Below, in pieces: positions 35,540 to 41,907 of a DNA stretch of 41,907 bases; position 1 is the first letter of the stretch; each line of letters begins with the position of its first letter. Source of the stretch: Bacteroidota bacterium (lineage in GTDB: Bacteria; Bacteroidota; Bacteroidia; B-17B0; Aurantibacillaceae). Below the pieces are notes generated by a model. The model was not told where the DNA came from. It ran no database searches and worked only from the letters and a program-made list of their open reading frames with translations. The stretch lies in assembly GCA_020403265.1 (NCBI GenBank), contig JADBXZ010000047.1:1-41907 (forward strand), in the 5' to 3' direction. The position numbers and the translations under genes were made by a program.

Positions 35540-35964
35540 TAAAATTTTTTTGTTTTGTATAAACCATGTTTAATATTGTAACGGATGCAATCCCAATATA
35601 CTTTGGTATAGGTTACAAATATTTCCTCTCCTGGGTTGATGTTTTTCTCTGCCACTATAAAACATTTATCATCAAACACTTCGTATTTGCAATTGTTTTT
35701 TAGGCCTTTAACAACACTTAAACCGGCTGCGTCGTTAGCGTAACGGGCTTTATGTCCTGGTGTGTGATAAGCATCTATGCATTTTTTTTTATTGATAAAA
35801 AAAAGATAACCGTCTTCATCACGAGCAACACGCTTTTCATATTCTTTCCAATCAATAATTTCTCCTTTGTATTCAATTACTTTTTCACCTTTTTTAATTG
35901 CCTTGGTTGTATACAAGCCTTTACCCGCATTGGGTAATTGTGATTTTTTTACGATTAATGCCAT
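35539..35964 (-). CDS. SET-domain protein-lysine methyltransferase
   Basis: 141 aa, a stand-alone SET domain. N-terminal NAGKGLYTTKAIKKGEKVIEYKG, central ARYANDAAG where most SET enzymes have N-H-S, then LKNNCKYEV, a VAEKNINPGEEIFVTY strand and a post-SET-like YWD. SET domains transfer methyl from S-adenosylmethionine to lysine. The Asn of the NH pair is kept while His is Asp, as I recall for some bacterial forms. Cytoplasmic. Overlaps the pth start by one base. Confidence 0.85.
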   Translation of the reverse strand: MALIVKKSQLPNAGKGLYTTKAIKKGEKVIEYKGEIIDWKEYEKRVARDEDGYLFFINKKKCIDAYHTPGHKARYANDAAGLSVVKGLKNNCKYEVFDDKCFIVAEKNINPGEEIFVTYTKVYWDCIRYNIKHGLYKTKKF

Positions 35965-35977
35965 AATTTTAGAATTG

Positions 35978-35985
35978 CAAAAATA
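35978..35985 (-). promoter_or_regulatory. Candidate -7 element for SET-pth
   Basis: Minus strand TATTTTTG, 13 nt before the ATG at 35964, implying a leader of under 10 nt. No good -33. Confidence 0.35.
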
Positions 35986-36034
35986 GATTTTTATTAAAGC
36001 GAATTGTAAAATTTTATATTTTGTTATTAAGAGC

Positions 36035-38668
36035 TTATAATTCTCCTAACATACCGCCAATGGTAAAGTGAAATTGGCCTTTTCCTAAACCTGTATCAGT
36101 TCTTTTATTACCATTACTATCTAAAATTGGATCAAAGCCCCAACCATAGTCAATACCTAATAATCCAAACATTGGTAAAAATACGCGTAGGCCAAAACCA
36201 GCGCTTCGTTTTACATTAAATGGATTAAATGTCTTAAAATTTTTATAAGAATTACCGGCTTCTGCAAATCCCAGAACAAAAATAGTGGCCTGCGGGTTTA
36301 GGCTAATTGGGTAACGTAATTCCATTGTATATCTCGAAACAATCGGGTCACCCACCGGTAAACCATTCTCAAATGTTTGTACCAACGATTGATCTGTATA
36401 ACCGCGTAAAGCTATTATTTCACGGGCTACAAAGTTTTGGAAACCACTTAAACCGCTTCCACCCATATAAAAACGTTCAAACGGCGAAAATCCGGTTCTA
36501 TTTGTGTAATAACCCAAGAAACCATAGCCCACTTTAGTTCTTAACACTAAATTTCTGGCTTCTTTTCCTTCTGCAGCTTTTTTATTGGTTAGCTGTGTAA
36601 ACCATTCGGCGGTTATTTTATATTTCTGGTATTCAATAAACTTATATCGTTCTTGTTCGCTTAAGCTAAAATAATCTTTCTTGTTAAAAAGTGAATATGG
36701 TGGTGTAAACTTCATATCTAAAACAATGTTACTTCCAGTTTTGGGATAGATGGGTGCATCTGTTGATGACCTTGAAAAGTTTAGTCCTAGGTTAATATCA
36801 TTTGAGTAACCGGTACTGAAAATGAAAGCCGGATATTTATCAAGTTCGTAATAATTATAACTTAAGGCCGTATTGAAATTGCAAAAGAAATCCGGCCATT
36901 TTAAGCGCTTGCCATATCCAATGCTTGAACCAATGATACTCATGCTTTGGCGAGCAGGATTAAATACTTTTACACCGTCTTGCTTTATGTATTTCCGTTG
37001 ACCTGATTGATTAAACAATGTATGAAATACAGATAATGTTAAGGAGTTTGGTTTTTTGCCACCAAGCCATGGCTCAGTAAATGAAAAATTGTAAGATTGA
37101 TAAAAAATCCCGTTCGTTTGAGCGCGAACACTTAAGCGCTGGCCATCTCCACTTGGTAAAGGTCTCCATGCCTCTCGTTTAAAAAAATTACGAGTACTGA
37201 AATTATTAAATGTAACACCAAGCGTACCAATTATTCCTAGATTACGCTGCTGGGGCAAATTAGGGTTCACAAAATTATTTCTACCACCCCAACCGCCACT
37301 TAATTCAATTTGATCGCTAGGTTTTTCTTCAACAATGTATTCAATATCAACGGTTCCGTCTGCTGGATTAGGTGTAGGAATTACATTTAATTTTTCAGGA
37401 TCGAAATAGCCTAATTGTGCTAAGAAACGTTGTGTATTAACGATGTCTGACCGGCGAAACAATTGTCCTGGTTTGGTTCTGATTTCTCTGTAAATTACAC
37501 GATCATTCGTTTTATCATTTCCTTTTATGGTGATTTTATTAATAGTTGCCTGTTTGCCTTCATACATTAGTATATCATAGTCAATAGTGTCATTATGGAT
37601 GTTGGTTTCTTGTGGGTTTACCTGAAAAAATAAATAACCATCATCCATGTATAAGCTGCTTATATCGTTGCCATTAGGATTCATGTAAAGTTTTTGCTCT
37701 AGTTTCGCTATATCATAGGTTTCCCCGGCTTTTATGTTTAATACTGTATCAAGTTGCCCACTTCGGTATTTACTATTGCCGTACCAATTAAATTTACCAA
37801 AATAGTATTTGTTACCTTCATCAACAATGATGTCAATTGCTACTCTATTTTTAGACACGAAATAAACTGTGTCTTTAATAACTCTTGCATCACGGTATCC
37901 TTTTGTGTTATACTTTGCAGCTATGGCGGGCAAATCTTTTTGTAAATTATCTTGTAAGTATTTACCTGAATTAAAAGGGTTGTACCAACGCCTCCTTTTA
38001 CTGTCTTCTAATTTTCGTCTTAATTTCCAATCAGGAATAACTGTATTGCCTATTATATTAACATCTTGAATACGAACTTTTTTTCCTTTTTCAACATTAA
38101 TAACAAGTATAGCGTGAGGAATTTTTTTTGTAGAATCTTTTATTTGTTTAATTGTAACGATGTTATGGTAAAAGCCTTTATCTAAAAAATAGTCGCGAAC
38201 TGTATTTTTAATATTACCTTTTAGAAATTCAGTTACAGGTTTTTCAGGAAATAATCTCAACTTTCCTCTTAAATCGTCAGCTTCACCTTTTCTTACGTCA
38301 CCGCTAAACCTGAACTTCGTTAATTTGGGTTTTTCAATAACTTTAATAACAAGGAAAGCATCATCGCCAACAACTTTATCCAAGTTAATTTCAATATCGT
38401 CAAACAAACCTTGTTTCCATAATTTTTTAAGGGCATCTGTAATTTTATCGCCGGGGATGCTTACTTCTTCACCGGCAACTAAACCGCTTAATAATACTAT
38501 AATTTGTGGGTCAGTGGCTGTTGCGCCAGTTACTGAAATCGGCGCAAGTCGGTATTTTTTTGGAGCTTTAATTGATTCGAGAATAAGGCTATCTGCAATT
38601 GTTTGCGCATTGTACTGGACAATACAGAGCAACATGAAAACGATTATTTTTACAAATTTAAGTTTCAA
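36035..38668 (-). CDS. bamA: Outer-membrane protein assembly factor BamA
   Basis: 877 aa. Signal peptide MKLKFVKIIVFMLLCIVQYNAQ, read from a TTG at 38666-38668; the next ATG (Met12) would remove all basic residues, so TTG is preferred. Several POTRA domains fill about 35-430 (PISVTGATATDPQIIVLLSG, VRIQDVNIIGNTVIPD, TINKITIKGNDKTNDRVIYRE), then the 16-strand barrel with the GGSGLSGFQNF and YTMELRYPISL regions. Inserts beta-barrel proteins into the outer membrane. The C-terminus reads FHFTIGGMLGEL, not the usual aromatic end. 13 bp after uppS. The usual downstream skp/ompH gene is absent. Confidence 0.95.
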   Translation of the reverse strand: MKLKFVKIIVFMLLCIVQYNAQTIADSLILESIKAPKKYRLAPISVTGATATDPQIIVLLSGLVAGEEVSIPGDKITDALKKLWKQGLFDDIEINLDKVVGDDAFLVIKVIEKPKLTKFRFSGDVRKGEADDLRGKLRLFPEKPVTEFLKGNIKNTVRDYFLDKGFYHNIVTIKQIKDSTKKIPHAILVINVEKGKKVRIQDVNIIGNTVIPDWKLRRKLEDSKRRRWYNPFNSGKYLQDNLQKDLPAIAAKYNTKGYRDARVIKDTVYFVSKNRVAIDIIVDEGNKYYFGKFNWYGNSKYRSGQLDTVLNIKAGETYDIAKLEQKLYMNPNGNDISSLYMDDGYLFFQVNPQETNIHNDTIDYDILMYEGKQATINKITIKGNDKTNDRVIYREIRTKPGQLFRRSDIVNTQRFLAQLGYFDPEKLNVIPTPNPADGTVDIEYIVEEKPSDQIELSGGWGGRNNFVNPNLPQQRNLGIIGTLGVTFNNFSTRNFFKREAWRPLPSGDGQRLSVRAQTNGIFYQSYNFSFTEPWLGGKKPNSLTLSVFHTLFNQSGQRKYIKQDGVKVFNPARQSMSIIGSSIGYGKRLKWPDFFCNFNTALSYNYYELDKYPAFIFSTGYSNDINLGLNFSRSSTDAPIYPKTGSNIVLDMKFTPPYSLFNKKDYFSLSEQERYKFIEYQKYKITAEWFTQLTNKKAAEGKEARNLVLRTKVGYGFLGYYTNRTGFSPFERFYMGGSGLSGFQNFVAREIIALRGYTDQSLVQTFENGLPVGDPIVSRYTMELRYPISLNPQATIFVLGFAEAGNSYKNFKTFNPFNVKRSAGFGLRVFLPMFGLLGIDYGWGFDPILDSNGNKRTDTGLGKGQFHFTIGGMLGEL

Positions 38669-38681
38669 ACTTCAATTAATG

Positions 38682-39440
38682 TTATGGTTGTTGAATTTGT
38701 TCACCGGTTAAACCAAATCGTCTTTCTCTTTTTTGGTAAGAAAGGATGGCTTTATAGAAATCTTCTTTTCTAAATTCAGGCCATAACGTATTTGTAAAAT
38801 AAAACTCTGCATATGCCAATTGCCAAAGCAGGAAGTTACTAATTCTGTGCTCTCCGCTTGTTCTGATCATTAATTCAGGGTCGGGGAATGCGCTTGTATT
38901 TAAATGTTTGTCAATTAAGTTTGAATTAATGTCCTTCAATTCAATTTGGTTAGATTTAACCTTTTCAGCAATTTGTTTAACGGCATTAGTTATTTCCCAT
39001 TTGCTGCTGTAACTTAATGCTAAAATCAGGTTAACTTTGTTATTATTGGCTGTGATTTTTATAGATTCATTTAATTCTGCCTGACAACTTTGAGGAAGAC
39101 TTTTTACATCTCCAATGACATGTAGTTTAACGCCTTTAGAGTGGAGATTAGGCGTTTCAAGACTGATGGTTGCCACCAATAATTCCATTAAAGCATCAAC
39201 CTCGTCTTTTGGCCTGTTCCAGTTTTCTGTGCTAAAAGCATAGAGCGTTAAATATTTTACCCCAATTTCGCCACATGCTTCAACTATTTCTCTAACTGAA
39301 TTAACACCCTCGTGGTGACCAAAAATACGGTCTTCTCCATGTTGTTTGGCCCATCTGCCATTACCATCCATAATAATAGCAACGTGTTGTGGAATGTTTT
39401 CGGGGTCTATGTAACTTTTGTTGTCCAAAATAATAGGCAA
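38682..39440 (-). CDS. uppS: Isoprenyl transferase (undecaprenyl diphosphate synthase)
   Basis: 252 aa from TTG 39440. IIMDGNGRWAKQHG (Asp25) is the substrate-binding loop; YLTLYAFSTENWNRP and MIRTSGEHRISNFLLWQLAYAEFYF are the other conserved regions, including the C-terminal Arg/Glu motif. Makes the C55 lipid carrier for peptidoglycan and O-antigen. No ATG exists between the upstream TAA and MDGNG, so the start is a TTG at 39440 or 39428; the former lies inside a -7 element, favouring 39428 if that promoter is real. First gene of a unit with bamA. Confidence 0.93.
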   Translation of the reverse strand: MPIILDNKSYIDPENIPQHVAIIMDGNGRWAKQHGEDRIFGHHEGVNSVREIVEACGEIGVKYLTLYAFSTENWNRPKDEVDALMELLVATISLETPNLHSKGVKLHVIGDVKSLPQSCQAELNESIKITANNNKVNLILALSYSSKWEITNAVKQIAEKVKSNQIELKDINSNLIDKHLNTSAFPDPELMIRTSGEHRISNFLLWQLAYAEFYFTNTLWPEFRKEDFYKAILSYQKRERRFGLTGEQIQQP

Positions 39441-39445
39441 AGATA
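39438..39445 (-). promoter_or_regulatory. Candidate -7 element for uppS-bamA
   Basis: Minus strand TATCTTTG. Its last three bases are the TTG that could be taken as the uppS start codon, so transcription would start near 39432, just before the second TTG at 39428. Confidence 0.35.
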
Positions 39446-39591
39446 GTAAAATAGGCCATTAAACGCCCGAATTTGGTTATTTTAACGAAAACATCTCTTT
39501 TCACCGATGTTGCATATAAAAGTTTCATTTGTAAATGATTGAACCTGTTGATTTAATGAGTAAATAATTTCCGGCATTCAATTGGATTAAC

Positions 39592-39599
39592 TATCTTTG
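39592..39599 (+). promoter_or_regulatory. Candidate -7 element for the thioredoxin-like gene
   Basis: TATCTTTG, 17 nt before the ATG at 39617. No clear -33. Confidence 0.4.
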
Positions 39600-39616
39600 A
39601 TGCTAGAAAATTAATT

Positions 39617-40096
39617 ATGAAAAAACAAGCTGTTTTATTATTTATTGCGTTGTTAGTTGTTTTTGGTTTTAAACTTAATGCTCAGCAAGTAACTGATGCG
39701 CAGATAGTTAAAATTATCCACACTAGATTACCGAACATAAATCTTCAAAATAAGATCATCGCCTTACATGTATGGTCATCTTCTAATAAGGAAAGTAGAG
39801 AAACAAATAAAGAATTTGATAAAGTTTACAAAGCATATGAGTTTGCAAAATTGAAAAACGGCACTCAGGGCTTAGTGTTTATTAGTGTTAATTTAGATGA
39901 TAATACTGTTGGTTCCATAACAGCAGGCAAAGATGGTATTAGCAAAGCAGTTATTGTTAACAAAAGCGAATATGCCTTTTTATCGAACTTAACTTCCGGC
40001 TACAATGTAGTTTATGACAATACAGGAGCAAAGGTTTACGAAAATTTAGAGTCGAATAAGGTTTTTTCTTCATTTAATAGTTTAATTACAAGATAA
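39617..40096 (+). CDS. Secreted thioredoxin-like protein lacking redox cysteines
   Basis: 159 aa. Signal peptide MKKQAVLLFIALLVVFGFKLNAQ. The core resembles a TlpA/AhpC-type thioredoxin fold: KIIALHVWSSSNKESRETNK aligns with the pattern FWASWCGPCRKE of active proteins, followed by EFDKVYKAYEF and GLVFISVNLDDN. Where CxxC is expected the sequence has Ser-Ser-Ser-Asn-Lys-Glu-Ser, and the mature protein contains no cysteine at all, so it cannot do disulfide chemistry. A binding or structural role is likely. It ends 3 bp before the large Ig-repeat gene, so the two are probably one transcript. Confidence 0.65.
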   Translation: MKKQAVLLFIALLVVFGFKLNAQQVTDAQIVKIIHTRLPNINLQNKIIALHVWSSSNKESRETNKEFDKVYKAYEFAKLKNGTQGLVFISVNLDDNTVGSITAGKDGISKAVIVNKSEYAFLSNLTSGYNVVYDNTGAKVYENLESNKVFSSFNSLITR

Positions 40097-40099
40097 TCC

Positions 40100-41907
40100 A
40101 TGAAATATTTTAAAGTTATTTATATTTCTCTGTTTTTTACATTGTTCATTCAAAGAACAGTTACGGCCCAAAATGTTGGAGCATGTAATAACAGTCAGAA
40201 TTTTTGTACAAACCCAAGTTTTCCAATGACTGTTGGTGGAACAGGTTTAACCGGAGGAGCAGCCGGTAACATAAGTAATCCATTTACTAATCCCCAAGGA
40301 ATTAACTCCGGATGTATGTTCGCTAACGTGCCCGGGCCACAATGGATGGTTTTAACAGTTTCATCAAACGGAATGTTAGGTTTTTCACTGGGCGCTAATG
40401 GTTCTCCAAACCCTCAAATGGGTTTTTATGATTGGATTTTATGGCCTATCACCGGAGGTTTGGCAAATGCTTGCAATCAATTGTTTAGTAATAACCTTCC
40501 GCCTGTTTCTTGTAACTGGAATGCGACAACTATCGGTGGTACTGGCATGGGAACAATCCCTGCAGGTGGTAATCCGGGTAATTATCAGCCTTCAATCCCT
40601 GTTACTGCCGGTCAACAATTCATATTTTTATTTTCGAACTATAGCGGGGTAAACGGGAATGTTACTTTTCAAAGTACCGGATCCGCTGGTTTAACTTGTA
40701 GCCCCTTGGTTGCACCAAGTATTACTTTATGTCCTGGTGCAGTTGGCACCACTACTGCTAATTGGTTGGGTGTTACTAATCCTATCACCTACACCTTAAA
40801 CCCGGGAGGAATTATTCAAACCAGTCCAATTTTTAATTTCACTGCTCCTGTAAATACTACCTCTTCTGTAGCTGTTTACACTTTGTTGGCTAGTTCAACC
40901 AATACATCGGGAGGCGCTATTCAAGCAAACACAACTTTTTCTGTTTTTATAGCAGGTAACCCTAGTATTACTGTCAGCAACAATACATTTGTATGTCAAA
41001 ATGGATCAACTAACTTATCTGCTACGCTTACAGCGCCAGGCAACCCTACTGCTTACGCTTGGAGTGGTCCGGGTGCGTTCTCTTCTAATGTTCAAAGTCC
41101 ATTATTAGCCAATATGCAACCCACTAACAGTGGAGTGTATACTGTTACAAGCAATATTAATTTTATGGGCAAGGCTTGTCCGCGTACCAACACTGTTCAA
41201 ATTACCGTTATTCCAACAAACTCTATCACAATTACAGCTGCACCAGCCAGCACACTTTGCCAAGGCGCAACTTTAAATTTAAGTGCATCAGCTGTAGGTG
41301 CAAGTTCTTATTCCTGGAGTGGACCAAGCTCATTCACTTCTGTCAACCAATCTCCGTCAATTGCAGGATTAATGCCTGCTAACTCAGGTAATTACACCAC
41401 AACGGCGTTCTTTTCTAATTCTGCCAGTACCTTAGTTTGTACAAGAACGGTTGTTTCCAATTACTCTGTAGTTCCTACAAGTTCGGTTACAGTTAGCTTA
41501 CCAAATAATGTTTGTCAATATGGAACCGCAACGCTTAGTGCAGTTGCCCCCGGCGCAATTGGTTTCTCCTGGACCGGGCCTAACAATTACGTAGCTACAG
41601 GTGCAACAGGTACAATATCAAATATCCCTACAAATGCATCCGGACCTTATTATGCAACGGCCCTATTTGCAATTGGTACTGTTAGTTGTACAACTATAGG
41701 TAGCAATAATTTAAGTGTTGTTCCTGTCAACCCGATCAATGTGATTCCACAGATATCTCAATGCGAGCCGGCGAACATCAGCTTGCAAGCCAATTCGGCA
41801 GGTGCAGCCACTTACTCGTGGACAGGACCAAACAGTTATACATCAAACGTATCTAACCCACAGATGTATGGTTTATTACCAAATGCCAGTGGTGTTTATA
41901 CAGTAAC
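40100..41907 (+). CDS. Large secreted protein with Ig-like repeats (3' partial)
   Basis: The frame from ATG 40100 stays open to the window end: 602 complete codons. Signal peptide MKYFKVIYISLFFTLFIQRTVTAQ. Residues of about 25-205 form a domain with CMFANVPGPQWMVLTVSSNG, GFYDWILWPI and VTAGQQFIFLFSNYSG, a type I recognise as the N-terminal domain of many Bacteroidota proteins that end in a gliding-motility-associated (type B) T9SS domain. A linker is followed by at least four Ig-like repeats (YxWSGP or YSWTGP, then NSGVYTV). The C-terminus and any sorting domain are outside the window. Likely a surface or secreted adhesin-type protein. Confidence 0.8.
   Translation, partial: MKYFKVIYISLFFTLFIQRTVTAQNVGACNNSQNFCTNPSFPMTVGGTGLTGGAAGNISNPFTNPQGINSGCMFANVPGPQWMVLTVSSNGMLGFSLGANGSPNPQMGFYDWILWPITGGLANACNQLFSNNLPPVSCNWNATTIGGTGMGTIPAGGNPGNYQPSIPVTAGQQFIFLFSNYSGVNGNVTFQSTGSAGLTCSPLVAPSITLCPGAVGTTTANWLGVTNPITYTLNPGGIIQTSPIFNFTAPVNTTSSVAVYTLLASSTNTSGGAIQANTTFSVFIAGNPSITVSNNTFVCQNGSTNLSATLTAPGNPTAYAWSGPGAFSSNVQSPLLANMQPTNSGVYTVTSNINFMGKACPRTNTVQITVIPTNSITITAAPASTLCQGATLNLSASAVGASSYSWSGPSSFTSVNQSPSIAGLMPANSGNYTTTAFFSNSASTLVCTRTVVSNYSVVPTSSVTVSLPNNVCQYGTATLSAVAPGAIGFSWTGPNNYVATGATGTISNIPTNASGPYYATALFAIGTVSCTTIGSNNLSVVPVNPINVIPQISQCEPANISLQANSAGAATYSWTGPNSYTSNVSNPQMYGLLPNASGVYTV
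40958..41907 (+). repeat. Four Ig-like protein repeats (about 83-87 residues)
   Basis: Units at 40958-41215, 41216-41476, 41477-41725 and 41726 to the window end. Each has SxTxxxxxxxxCQ near its start, an aromatic-x-W-(S/T)-G-P centre and (N/S)-SG-x-Y near its end, the last two matching Ig_2-type or PKD-like beta-sandwiches. They are diverged at DNA level, so this is protein homology, not a recent tandem duplication. Confidence 0.8.

Noticed and set aside
1-41907. CRISPR arrays, insertion sequences, prophage, rRNA or tRNA genes
   Set aside because: No spaced direct repeats, transposase-like proteins, terminal inverted repeats, phage structural genes or RNA-gene patterns were seen; the S74 domain is on a T9SS protein, not a phage tail.

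Overview
The window is a chromosomal segment from a member of the Bacteroidota (probably Flavobacteriales-like; I cannot go lower). The evidence is a low G+C sequence, a type IX secretion (T9SS) C-terminal sorting domain, TonB-dependent receptors (TBDRs) with carboxypeptidase-like regulatory domains, a DUF4249 lipoprotein, DUF2480 and DUF5723 proteins, bacillithiol biosynthesis (BshB1), and upstream sites matching the Bacteroidota promoter -7 element TAnnTTTG rather than E. coli -10 boxes. No Shine-Dalgarno sequences are evident. I see no tRNA, rRNA, CRISPR array, insertion sequence or prophage.

Layout. 1-1821: 3' part of a surface protein with a peptidase S74 chaperone domain followed by a T9SS sorting domain. 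1891-5414: a SpoIIE-type phosphatase, lptB, DUF2480 and DUF59 proteins, and prfA. 5514-10907: an OmpA/DUF5723 protein with seven thrombospondin type 3 repeats, an O-antigen-ligase-like protein and an M23 peptidase. 10899-14466 (minus): an SDR oxidoreductase, a small secreted protein and a TBDR. 14499-15296: an outer-membrane barrel and a 53-residue lipoprotein too short for ordinary ORF calling. 15309-23506 (minus): a nine-gene, tightly packed putative operon: Wzi/RemB-like barrel, lpxD, bshB1, M42 peptidase, GH3-family synthetase, LysE exporter, DUF493, aldose-epimerase-like protein and SPOR protein. 23625-24377: a secreted barrel protein. 24438-27304: hisS overlapping a histidine ammonia-lyase gene. 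27305-27626: a regulatory intergenic region with three perfect palindromes and one textbook promoter. 27627-30932: TBDR plus DUF4249 lipoprotein. 30971-32907: plsX-fabH. 33128-35964: SET methyltransferase, pth and lepA. 36035-39440: uppS-bamA. 39617-41907: a thioredoxin-like protein lacking cysteines, then the 5' part of a large secreted protein with Ig-like repeats that runs off the window.

How the genes fit together. Most of the window serves the cell envelope: LPS transport (lptB), lipid A (lpxD), O-antigen ligation, outer-membrane protein assembly (bamA), undecaprenyl carrier (uppS), wall hydrolysis (M23) and nutrient uptake (TBDRs). A second theme is translation (prfA, hisS, pth, lepA). 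Two associations are worth a closer look: the overlapping GH3-LysE pair beside an M42 peptidase, suggesting amino-acid conjugation and export, and the SET methyltransferase whose stop overlaps the start of pth. Several envelope genes (ligase, RemB-like, bamA, uppS) appear to start with TTG, which matters for correct annotation.
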